From: a virus
IMG/VR virus record: IMGVR_UViG_3300042115_000030
Coordinates: 1-50,096 of that record
Reading direction: 5' to 3' (one strand)
Length of the DNA: 50,096 bases
The number at the start of each line of letters is the position of its first letter. Within the stretch, counting starts at the first letter, position 1. The position numbers and the translations under genes were made by a program. Of the stretch, positions 1 to 7,171 are shown piece after piece. Below the pieces are notes generated by a model that saw only the letters and a program-made list of their open reading frames with translations, ran no database searches and had not been told where the DNA came from.

Positions 1-292
1 GCCCGCTTTCCTGATCCGGCAACCAGGCGTGAACGTTGTAAATATCGCCGTTGTGCAAAATGCGTTGCTTGGCATTCAGGCCGGGGCGCTGGCGGATTAC
101 AATGCGCGCGATGATCTCGGACTGAATCGCCGCAGCGGCCAAGAATTCCCGACCGCTGGCCGGAGCAATGCGCGCCGGGACGTTAGCGAAAACCGTTACC
201 CAAGCTTCGGTGAAGCCGCCGGTCTCTTCGTCGCGGACCTCTGTCCAATCCTGGATATCCACCCTATGGCGGTACTGGCCGGCGCGACTCAT
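1..292 (-). CDS. Head-tail adaptor (phage head-tail joining family), 3' end cut by window edge
   Basis: Reading leftward from the ATG at 292-290, the frame stays open to the window edge (97 codons). It begins MSRAGQYRHRVDIQDW and continues through PARIAPASGREFLAAAA and RPGLNAKQRILHNG, the pattern of the SPP1 gp16/HK97-type head-tail joining family (usually about 110 residues): an N-terminal RHRV strand, an S-x-R-E centre and a final LPD-x-ESG turn. The start overlaps the stop of the upstream gene as ATGA. The protein is expected to sit between the connector ring and the tail. Only the last residues of a normal-length protein are missing. If the window is circular, the frame runs on into the gene at the right edge. 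Confidence 0.8.
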   Translation of the reverse strand, partial: MSRAGQYRHRVDIQDWTEVRDEETGGFTEAWVTVFANVPARIAPASGREFLAAAAIQSEIIARIVIRQRPGLNAKQRILHNGDIYNVHAWLPDQESG

Positions 293-933
293 GGACGTTC
301 CTCGACGATCAGAGTGTAGACGCCGGACGATGCACCCGAGACTCCGGCGAGCTTGGAGAAGACCAGGTAATAGGTATCGAATAGCAGGCCCCGCTCCCCG
401 AAAGCACTTTCGCCGACAGTCGTTTGCTGTGCTGTCGCTCCAGAAGTTCTAACGCGGATAGTTTCCACCGCTGGCGCAGCCGGGGTGAACGTACCCCCTG
501 TAGTGACCGACGCCTGGAACGCGTACGCCGGCTTTTCATTCATGAAGTTGACGGAGTACATGAGAACAGAAGTAGCGAATGTTCCTCCCTCAGTCCCCTG
601 CCCGGTGCGGTAAGCCCGCAGAGCTACCCCACCCTCATCAATCGTGAGTTGTTGGTGGTGAATAATGAAGTTAACAGGGACGATGACCTTGAACACCATT
701 GGCGTAGCGTCAAGCCCTGTGAATTCGTGAGATAGTCGCCACATATGGCGCGAGAAGAATCCGGTCTGGCCATTATCGACACGGAGTCGGCGACTTGCAC
801 CAGTTCCGCCGTCGGTCAGCAGATCAAAAGGTGGATGCGCAATAACCCGCTCGGCGTGGGTCGTGTCGCCCATGGCCGTTTCTTTGCGGTACGGGCCGCC
901 GAACAGCTTCCGTATGTAGTCGCCTACTGGCAT
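289..933 (-). CDS. Virion-associated hypothetical protein between connector and adaptor
   Basis: A 214-residue protein between the gp6-like connector and the head-tail adaptor, so probably part of the head or neck. No family was recognised. It has a polar, glycine-rich N-terminus, then a beta-rich stretch (VFKVIVPVNFIIHHQQLTI) and Ala/Thr-rich strands, compatible with a head decoration or fibre protein, but that is a guess from position. An upstream ATG lies at 942, but the purine-rich AAGGA at 947-943 is correctly spaced (9 nt) only for the ATG at 933. The stop overlaps the adaptor start. Confidence 0.7.
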   Translation of the reverse strand: MPVGDYIRKLFGGPYRKETAMGDTTHAERVIAHPPFDLLTDGGTGASRRLRVDNGQTGFFSRHMWRLSHEFTGLDATPMVFKVIVPVNFIIHHQQLTIDEGGVALRAYRTGQGTEGGTFATSVLMYSVNFMNEKPAYAFQASVTTGGTFTPAAPAVETIRVRTSGATAQQTTVGESAFGERGLLFDTYYLVFSKLAGVSGASSGVYTLIVEERP

Positions 934-947
934 TTTCGGCATTCCTT

Positions 948-1322
948 TTAGACTAAGGCGGGGTCACGTAATGGGAACAGCAAAGCCGTCACTGGCTTAG
1001 GCAGATAGCCGCGGTCATAACCGCCGTCTGCGTTCTCGTCGCGGTCTTTGTACAGAAAGCCGAGCTGCAGCAGCACTGCGGCCTGTACAGCGTACTTGAC
1101 GAGCTTATCGCCGGAGCTATCGACGACGTAAGTCGGATCGCCCGAGCTATCAAGGATCGGATCGTCGTTGCTGTCGCGCTCGACCTCGTAGGGGCTAGCG
1201 GACTTCAAGTAGTTTTTCACCGCTTCAGAAGCTGCGCCGATGTATGCCTCGATCAATATGTCATCTTGGTCGTGGTCCATGTTCAAGTGTCGCTTAGCGC
1301 GGTCAAGCGTGACGTACATCAT
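948..1322 (-). CDS. Head-tail connector protein, gp6-like
   Basis: A 124-residue protein matching the HK97 gp6/SPP1 gp15 connector family. It begins YVTLDRAKRHLNMDHDQDD, followed by an amphipathic helix (AYIGAASEAVKNYL) and a C-terminal helix ending with the aromatic/proline motif typical of the family (LPKPVTALLFPLRDP). These proteins form a dodecameric ring under the portal. The start overlaps the previous stop as ATGA. An AAGG lies 9 nt upstream of the first of two consecutive ATGs. Confidence 0.85.
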   Translation of the reverse strand: MMYVTLDRAKRHLNMDHDQDDILIEAYIGAASEAVKNYLKSASPYEVERDSNDDPILDSSGDPTYVVDSSGDKLVKYAVQAAVLLQLGFLYKDRDENADGGYDRGYLPKPVTALLFPLRDPALV

Positions 1323-2353
1323 AATTTCACGCCTTTTGCCGGGTCGAAGGTGCTCGCGTTCTCGCGAAGGTCTTTGCCATTCCGGCCCGCTTTCACTACC
1401 AAAATCCAGGCGTCGCTAGAACCTGGCTTGTCAGTGTTATCGGCTTTGGTCGATGTCCACTGGCTGCCCGCCCATGTCACGTTGTCGTGCGCGTCGTAGG
1501 CTTGCTCCTCTCGGAACACCCCTTTGTAAATCTGGATCGGTAGCGCGAACTTCTGCGCGACTTCCTGACCGCTGGACTTCATCAGCTTGACGGAGAACTC
1601 CCGATCGCCGTCCTGCGTGATGCTCACGCCATCCACGCCATCCACGATGCATTCCCATCCGCGCATCCCGTGAGTGCGCTCGTACGACTTCCACAGGCCG
1701 CCGCGGTGCGCAGCGTAAGTGCCTCGCGGATACTGTTTCGCTTCCTCGATCGCCGGCAGGATCTCCAAGTCGATCGCGTCCCGCCCGTGCTCCGGCTCGG
1801 GGATTACCGGAACCGGGATTAGCGCGGCGGCGGCGCGGGCGATGGCGTCTACGTCGACCTTCTCGGGCTCCGGTAGTTTCACGAGTGCAGCGACGGCTTC
1901 AAGGTCTACTTCGGCAGCGTCTTTGCCGTCTTTCACTTCCGGCAGCTTCACGAGGGCCGCTACCGCTTCGAGGTCTACGCGTTCTGCTTCCGGCACGACG
2001 ATAAGCGCCGCGGCGGCTTTCGCCAATACTTCCAGGTCGACAGGTTCCGCGTCTTTGCCGTCCTTCACTTCAGGCAGTACGACGAGCGCCGCAGCGGCCT
2101 TAGCCAACGCTTCCAGGTCGACCGGCTCTGCGTCTTTGCCGTCCTTCACTTCAGGCAGTACGACGAGCGCCGCAGCGGCCTGCGCGATAGCGTCTACGTC
2201 GACAGGTTCCGGCTCGACTGGCATCGGCCGATCAGCTAAGCACTTACGCAGGTCGGCCAGTTCAAGATTCAGCGGTGCGACAGCCTTTGCCACCGCTGCG
2301 GCGATAACCGGCGCGAGGAATTCGGCTTGCGCTTCAAGTTCACGCAGGTTCAT
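1319..2353 (-). CDS. Repeat-containing virion protein with C-terminal carbohydrate-binding-like module
   Basis: 344 residues. An N-terminal helix is followed by about five degenerate copies of a unit with the core VDLEALAKAAAAL and VLPEVKDGKDA (residues about 50-200). These probably form a rod or helical stalk. The last 130 residues contain a compact aromatic module (YKGVFREEQAYDAHDNVTW, then GSQWTSTKADNT and SDAWILV) resembling CBM5/12-type or other phage carbohydrate-binding folds. The gene overlaps the portal stop and the connector start, so it is co-translated with head genes. A surface fibre or decoration protein that binds glycans is inferred from architecture. The function is otherwise unknown. 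Confidence 0.7.
   Translation of the reverse strand: MNLRELEAQAEFLAPVIAAAVAKAVAPLNLELADLRKCLADRPMPVEPEPVDVDAIAQAAAALVVLPEVKDGKDAEPVDLEALAKAAAALVVLPEVKDGKDAEPVDLEVLAKAAAALIVVPEAERVDLEAVAALVKLPEVKDGKDAAEVDLEAVAALVKLPEPEKVDVDAIARAAAALIPVPVIPEPEHGRDAIDLEILPAIEEAKQYPRGTYAAHRGGLWKSYERTHGMRGWECIVDGVDGVSITQDGDREFSVKLMKSSGQEVAQKFALPIQIYKGVFREEQAYDAHDNVTWAGSQWTSTKADNTDKPGSSDAWILVVKAGRNGKDLRENASTFDPAKGVKL
2049..2181. repeat. 81-bp period coding direct repeat
   Basis: Bases 2049-2100 recur without mismatch at 2130-2181 (52 bp, offset 81 bp, i.e. 27 codons). More diverged copies extend on the low-coordinate side to about 1860. The period is a multiple of three, so copy number can change without breaking the frame of the host gene at 1319-2353. 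Confidence 0.85.
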
Positions 2354-3713
2354 TAGCGAGCCTCTTTTCGATCAGCAGGGCGAGCATTTTCGCGCTGTCT
2401 TGGATTTGTTCGTCGGTTGGTTCTGTCGGTGCGGTCCCGGGCGCAGCCGCGGGCTGCGCCGTGCCGAATGGGTCGGCCTGCGCGTCGCGCTTAGCCAATG
2501 CTTCAACAGAGTAGTTCTGTTGTTGCGACAATACTGAGTCGCCGCCGGGCACTGGGGGTAGGTTCATCCGGTAACGTGCCTCATTCGGGGACATGATAGT
2601 GCCGCCTACCGCAAGTTTCAGCGTTTCGACCAGGGTTCCCATGTCCATGCGCAGCAAGCCGTCAAGATCCAGCTCGACGCCGTAGCCATTCGGCAGAGAC
2701 AAACCGTCGTCCATGCACGCTTCGTACTCTTCGCAAAGGATCTGCAAGCAGTCGGAGTAATACTTCTGGTTTTCCTGCTCTGCTGTTACGCCGTTCGCCG
2801 CGGTTGTTACGCCGACCTTCGAAGCCGGTACGTGAAACGCGGTACAGATCATTTCAGCCGTAAGCTTGAACTGCTCGATCAACTGCGAATCGGTTGCAGA
2901 CATCTTCATCTGCTGGAACTTGAGATCGTCGCCGACCACCGCAACGCGTCCGGCGTTTTCACCGGTGTAGTTCGCGTCCCAGTGTGCTTTCAGCCGTGCT
3001 GCGGTTTCATCACTGATCGCGCCGGGCGCACTCAGGATGCCGCCAGGTCGTGCGCCGTTCTCAAAGAAGGTCGAGCTATCATTTTGCATCTTCAACGACT
3101 GACACGCGGCTAGAGCGCAGGCGTAGAGTGGACTCACGCCGACCAGGGGGTGGAAGAGGCAATTCATTCGATCATGAATAATTTCTGACGCCGGAACAGT
3201 GACACCTTCACTGCCAATCTCATTCAAGTCGTCGCCGTTGCACTGGTAGTACACGTCGCCATTCTCCGCTACGAGGACGGTCACGCGATCAGGGTCGAGC
3301 AAATAGATAGCTGTGACGACGCCGCGGTTATCCCGCTGCTTGAGACCGTAGGCGTTGCCCTTGGTCAACTTGCTGGTCTGCCACCATTGCTTATGCTGGA
3401 TATGGTTCTGATAGCCGTTAGGCTTACGCAGGACCGGGCTAAACGAGGGGCTGGAAGTCTCTTTCCAGATGCCGTTCGCATCCAGTTTCATAAGGCGCTG
3501 CCGGAGCTTGCCGATGTCGTTTGCGATTAGCGTGACGCAGGCGTACACCGCGTAATGCGCCAACACGGTCGGCGATTTCCATTCGTCGTTGCGCTGCCAG
3601 GCGCCGGTATACGGCTCATGAATCCAGGGGAACCATCCGCCGCCTCGGCTACCCGTTACGGCCGAAGACACTGGCGCTCGCTTGAAGGTCAGCTCTCGGC
3701 CGAAGATACGCAT
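2340..3713 (-). CDS. Portal protein, HK97 family
   Basis: 457 residues with typical HK97-type portal features: VYACVTLIANDIGKLRQRL near residue 60, LLDPDRVTVLVAENGDVYY in the wing, GVSPLYACALAACQSLK, the FFENGARPGGIL motif, and a crown/C-terminus ending in low-complexity Pro/Ala/Thr sequence. It forms the dodecameric ring through which DNA enters the prohead. The start overlaps the stop of the small upstream gene. It is followed directly by the repeat protein and connector, a normal head-gene order. Confidence 0.92.
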   Translation of the reverse strand: MRIFGRELTFKRAPVSSAVTGSRGGGWFPWIHEPYTGAWQRNDEWKSPTVLAHYAVYACVTLIANDIGKLRQRLMKLDANGIWKETSSPSFSPVLRKPNGYQNHIQHKQWWQTSKLTKGNAYGLKQRDNRGVVTAIYLLDPDRVTVLVAENGDVYYQCNGDDLNEIGSEGVTVPASEIIHDRMNCLFHPLVGVSPLYACALAACQSLKMQNDSSTFFENGARPGGILSAPGAISDETAARLKAHWDANYTGENAGRVAVVGDDLKFQQMKMSATDSQLIEQFKLTAEMICTAFHVPASKVGVTTAANGVTAEQENQKYYSDCLQILCEEYEACMDDGLSLPNGYGVELDLDGLLRMDMGTLVETLKLAVGGTIMSPNEARYRMNLPPVPGGDSVLSQQQNYSVEALAKRDAQADPFGTAQPAAAPGTAPTEPTDEQIQDSAKMLALLIEKRLANEPA

Positions 3714-4009
3714 TAGGCGAGATCCTGATCCGCGATTACCGCTTCGACATCAGATTTCTTGATTCTGCCGTCTTTACCGGTGCCGACGACTTTATCCAGG
3801 TCGACGCCATGCTCTTTAGCGAACTCGATAACCGCTTCAGAGGCACGCGGTTCATCGGCTACCGGAGGATGGCCTGCGGACAGCATGCGAGTGTTGTAGC
3901 CATCGTCGGCATAAGTACCGTGGCCCAGCTTGCGCAGGGTCTCCGCGTAGCGGCGGGCCATCATGACCTTTTTGCCGCCCTTGCCATAAATAAATTCAAC
4001 TTTAGACAT
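3713..4009 (-). CDS. Small head-module protein with peripheral-subunit-binding-like domain
   Basis: 98 residues. The C-terminal half, ASEAVIEFAKEHGVDLDK followed by VVGTGKDGRIKKSDVEAVI, closely resembles the E3/peripheral-subunit-binding domain of 2-oxoacid dehydrogenases (xAxxxAxExGVDLxxVxGTGxxGRIxxxDV). The N-terminal half is basic (FIYGKGGKKVMMARRYAETL). A good ribosome binding site (AAGGGGAA) precedes the ATG. It lies between the capsid and portal genes, with a homing endonuclease upstream. A small protein-protein docking role in head assembly is plausible but unproven. Confidence 0.75.
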   Translation of the reverse strand: MSKVEFIYGKGGKKVMMARRYAETLRKLGHGTYADDGYNTRMLSAGHPPVADEPRASEAVIEFAKEHGVDLDKVVGTGKDGRIKKSDVEAVIADQDLA

Positions 4010-4021
4010 AGGGGTTCCCCT

Positions 4022-5074
4022 TTAAGATGATTCAGTGTACGGGGTGGCCGTGGTTGCGGCAAGTATGGCGGCTTTCCTCGCGGCTCGACGTTCTGCTAAT
4101 CGCTGCTCACGGGCTTCCGGATCTTCCAGCAAACGCTTCTCTCGCTTCTTAGCGTTACGCCTATCACGCATCATAGCTAAATGTTCTGGAGTATGCGTTC
4201 TGTCGTACAGGGCTTGCTGGCGTGCTGCCATCTTGGCGCGGAATTCAGGATCTTCCCAATTTGCTTTCGTCTTCGCGGACTGATTGGCTAAATATTCTGG
4301 ATCGTTTTGGATACGAGCCATCTTCGCCGCCCGTTTGGCTTTTGCTTCAGGGCTGTGCGCCGCTGTCTGCATAGCCTCCTGTCTGTCGGGATCAAGTAAC
4401 GCGAGGCGTACTTTCTCTTTTTCCTGAGGATCGGCCCAACGTTTCGCTAAGCCCTCCTTACGCCGCGAGACAAAGTGCTCCGAGAATCGCAAGGTATCCA
4501 AGGCGCTGCCGGGGTAGTGCTTTTTCATCTTCTCCGAACGCTTTTTAAGCACTTCTGGCCTACTGGCGATCTCCTTTGCTGCTGCTACGCGCTTTTCGTA
4601 ATGTCCTGGTTTCAAGCGTGCCTGTGCCATCGCCGCGAGCCTGGAAGCCCTGATTTCGGGATTTCTCCATGGGCGTGCAAAGCTATCTTTTGTCCTCTCT
4701 TTGTATTCGGCGCTGGCTTTCGTAATTAGCGCTTTACGAACTCGTTCTTCTACAGCCTCAGGACTCATATCGAACGTACCTTCGCCGCCTTCTCCTACGT
4801 TGGTAAGGTTAAAACCTAATTCTTTGAAGAAGGAGATCATATGAATTTCGTGGGCTTTCCAATCCTCGCCCTCTGGCACCTGGTAAAGCACATCCATGCT
4901 AGGCAAGGTATCTGCTCGTAGAAGGCTTCTTATCCAGTTTGCGCAGTGATGTTTAGCGGCGCGGCTACGCGCAGCACTTATGTGCTGATTCAATCTTTTT
5001 TGAGGGGAATTGGTTTTTCCGATGTAACGAATTTCGCCTTTAGGGCAAAGCAGAGCGTAGATGTAATTCGGCAT
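4022..5074 (-). CDS. GIY-YIG homing endonuclease
   Basis: 350 residues. The N-terminus IYALLCPKGEIRYIGKT is a GIY-YIG catalytic core (IYAL...RYIGKT, with spacing and the downstream Arg/His as in the family), followed by the helix RLNQHISAARS and the conserved HEIHMISFF glutamate region. Residues about 105-350 are highly basic with repeated short segments of the NUMOD3-like type (EDPEFRAKMAARQQAL, NDPEYLANQSAKTKANW), expected to bind DNA. It separates the capsid gene from the small head gene. A structured non-coding segment lies just upstream. A selfish mobile gene; no effect on virion function is expected. Confidence 0.85.
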   Translation of the reverse strand: MPNYIYALLCPKGEIRYIGKTNSPQKRLNQHISAARSRAAKHHCANWIRSLLRADTLPSMDVLYQVPEGEDWKAHEIHMISFFKELGFNLTNVGEGGEGTFDMSPEAVEERVRKALITKASAEYKERTKDSFARPWRNPEIRASRLAAMAQARLKPGHYEKRVAAAKEIASRPEVLKKRSEKMKKHYPGSALDTLRFSEHFVSRRKEGLAKRWADPQEKEKVRLALLDPDRQEAMQTAAHSPEAKAKRAAKMARIQNDPEYLANQSAKTKANWEDPEFRAKMAARQQALYDRTHTPEHLAMMRDRRNAKKREKRLLEDPEAREQRLAERRAARKAAILAATTATPYTESS

Positions 5075-5100
5075 TTCACAATCACTCCCATGATTGACGT

Positions 5101-5178
5101 CCTCCCAGAATAGGAAAAGTCCGCCACATCGGCCGCTGGGAGACGGCGCTCGGGAGCAACCCCGGATGTGGCGGACTT
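5101..5178 (-). terminator. Long inverted repeat between capsid and homing-endonuclease genes (terminator or attenuator)
   Basis: Perfect 14-bp arms AAGTCCGCCACATC (5117-5130) and GATGTGGCGGACTT (5165-5178) enclose a 34-nt loop that can fold further. On the - strand the hairpin is followed by TTTT, as in a Rho-independent terminator. A competing pairing exists between CTCCCAG (5102-5108) and CTGGGAG (5136-5142), which would use the loop and disrupt the main stem. This gives the geometry of an attenuator. It lies after the capsid stop and before the GIY-YIG gene. Confidence 0.6.
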
Positions 5179-5211
5179 CAGTTTACCGCATTCCTTCGCG
5201 GTGTCTAGGCC

Positions 5212-7137
5212 TTAACTCCCGTATGCGGCTCCGGAAATGTAGGCAACTGCCTGAGGACGGCGCTTCCGCCAGGTGATCATGCGTTCTGCACGAATCCCCA
5301 GAAGATTGTTGGCCCACAAGCTCGTAAGAACGGTGGAGGCAGTAGCAGGATCATCCGGAGTGGAGTTCATCTGTACGGAAGCCTCACGACTTACGTCTAC
5401 TGTTACTCCGCCTTCGTCTGCCAAGAGAATCTCGCTTTGCTTGGCGAGGACGATGATCGAGCCGCTGGAATCACTTGGTACAGTTTCGCTGACAATGACG
5501 TTCAGGCCGAGGAGAGTGCCCCCAGTTGCGCTGATACCTGGGAACTCAGGCTGCCCTAGTGGGTTCATCATCATGCCAATCGCCATCGCCATGGTGGAAG
5601 TCATAATCCATACGGCGCCGGCGGTGCTCATGTTAGCGGCGATGAACGTCGCGTACAGGGCGCGCACGTCGGCACGCAAAGCGTCTGCATCAGTACCCGA
5701 AGCCGGGATAGCAGTCGCGGTGTTAGTCACCGACGCTGGTCGAACATCAGTCACCGCTGCGTAAGCAGGGTTGATGAACGAATCGTCAGTGAACTGCGCG
5801 ATCTGTGCGACCAGGTCGCCACGGATGATTGCTTCAGCCGAAGGAGTCGACAATCGCGCCAGCTCGTCGGAGATAACCACAATGCCCGCGATCTTATTGA
5901 AACGCAGGGTGATGTCTTCGAACGCGAGGGCGGAAACTGGCTTAGGTTTCGTTTCCCCTACCCAATTTACGGTCGAACCCTGCGTTTGGCCGGGGATTCT
6001 TACGTTAAACGGAACTTGTCGCAATTGAGACATTTTCCCAACAATCGTCTCGGGGCGCAACAGCTCGATCAGCTCATTTGACATTTGCTGATATGGAACC
6101 AGCGGAGCAGCCCAGGTGGCGTCGGTGGTAGTACCGGCGGCTACAGCGGCCTTCAGAACCTGTTCCACTTCAGGGGTGTCGGTCCATTGCTTGGCGATCT
6201 CTGCGGCCTGCATCAGGTTGCCTTTGGCGCGGCACTGGGCGATCACGTAGCGAGTGAAGGCGGTGCCCTTGGCGACAGGGTTAGTCGCTTTTACAGTAAT
6301 CGAAGAACGCTCACGCATACCGGAAGCGTCAACAACAGGCTTGGCGGTAGCGATCGCGGCTTTCTGCATAGCTTCTAGGCGGCCGATGTGAACTTCGGCG
6401 GCTTTGATTTCGTCGACCAGGGTGTCGAACTCTTCCGACTCTGCGCCGTCCAAGGTGCGACCTTCCGCGCTGGTCATCAGCTCGGTTTGTCGCGCGGCCT
6501 TCTGTTCCAGTGCTGCTTGGAACGATTTGATTTGTTCAGCAATGTTCATGTCTTGGCCCTCCTCGGGCTTCGGAGTAACGGGTAGTTTTTTCGTAACGGT
6601 TGCCGAAGCGCCGGCGGGTTTGGCGAGCCGAACGACAGGGACTTCCTTTTTGCCTAACGCGGCAGGTAGACCCACATCGAAACTTTTCACCGTGGAAATT
6701 ACGGCCTGGGAATTGCATGGAATTGTGACTAACGACAATTCGTACACTTCCGTTTCAATATAACGAGTGCCCCAAGTGCCGGCGATGTTCTCCGACTCGA
6801 GCGAGCGAAAACCGATAGAGACCGCCCGAACAATCTGCGCTTTCACGGATTGCCAAGCTTCGTCTACCCGATCCTTCAAAGTCCCTGGTTCAGCGATGTT
6901 CGCGATCGTAGCGGTGAAGGTAACACCTTTCGCGGTCGGCTTATCAAATACGACGGTGCCAATCGGCTTGTCGTGCTGGTGCTGCCACAGGAGCGCCAAA
7001 GGGTTCTGGAACTTCACGCCTAACGGCTCGATAACATCACCGACGCGGTCCACGGAGGGATTTGTTGCGATCCCCGTAATGACTCGGGCCTCGTCATCGA
7101 CCGCCTTGATCTCAAGAAAACTGTAGGCTCTGTTCAT
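5212..7137 (-). CDS. Prohead protease-major capsid protein fusion
   Basis: 641 residues. Residues 1-165 are a herpes-assemblin/S78-type prohead protease: DRVGDVIEP, catalytic His region LLWQHQHDKPIG, catalytic Ser region RAVSIGF, and the EVYELSLVTIP motif. A linker (PKPEEGQD) and a coiled-coil delta-like segment (about 200-275) lead into an HK97-fold capsid protein (LRQVPFNVRIPGQTQG, VNWVGETKPKPVS, GIVVISDELARLS, and a C-terminal VLTSLWANNLLGIRAER). Fusions of this type occur in HK97-like phages. A strong internal start at 6549 may also yield unfused capsid protein of 445 residues. It is preceded by the large terminase gene. Confidence 0.93.
   Translation of the reverse strand: MNRAYSFLEIKAVDDEARVITGIATNPSVDRVGDVIEPLGVKFQNPLALLWQHQHDKPIGTVVFDKPTAKGVTFTATIANIAEPGTLKDRVDEAWQSVKAQIVRAVSIGFRSLESENIAGTWGTRYIETEVYELSLVTIPCNSQAVISTVKSFDVGLPAALGKKEVPVVRLAKPAGASATVTKKLPVTPKPEEGQDMNIAEQIKSFQAALEQKAARQTELMTSAEGRTLDGAESEEFDTLVDEIKAAEVHIGRLEAMQKAAIATAKPVVDASGMRERSSITVKATNPVAKGTAFTRYVIAQCRAKGNLMQAAEIAKQWTDTPEVEQVLKAAVAAGTTTDATWAAPLVPYQQMSNELIELLRPETIVGKMSQLRQVPFNVRIPGQTQGSTVNWVGETKPKPVSALAFEDITLRFNKIAGIVVISDELARLSTPSAEAIIRGDLVAQIAQFTDDSFINPAYAAVTDVRPASVTNTATAIPASGTDADALRADVRALYATFIAANMSTAGAVWIMTSTMAMAIGMMMNPLGQPEFPGISATGGTLLGLNVIVSETVPSDSSGSIIVLAKQSEILLADEGGVTVDVSREASVQMNSTPDDPATASTVLTSLWANNLLGIRAERMITWRKRRPQAVAYISGAAYGS
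6549..6563 (-). promoter_or_regulatory. Internal Shine-Dalgarno and in-frame ATG within the protease-capsid gene
   Basis: On the - strand AGGAGG (6563-6558) lies 8 nt upstream of an in-frame ATG (6551-6547 region, first base 6549). It opens the segment MNIAEQIKSFQ, exactly where the scaffold-like delta domain of the capsid part begins. This is the best-spaced ribosome binding site in the gene and suggests that separate capsid protein is made alongside the fusion. Confidence 0.6.
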
Positions 7138-7171
7138 GTATACAGCTCCGGTAAATTACGCGCACTGTAAC

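Noticed and set aside
2049-2181. Repeats as a CRISPR or mobile element
   Set aside because: The period is 27 codons, the frame is kept and the repeats encode part of a protein, so this is a coding minisatellite.
1719-2537. 272-residue + strand frame rich in Ser/Thr/Ala
   Set aside because: It is the complement of the repeat-containing virion gene. Its composition simply mirrors the Ala/Val/Leu repeats.
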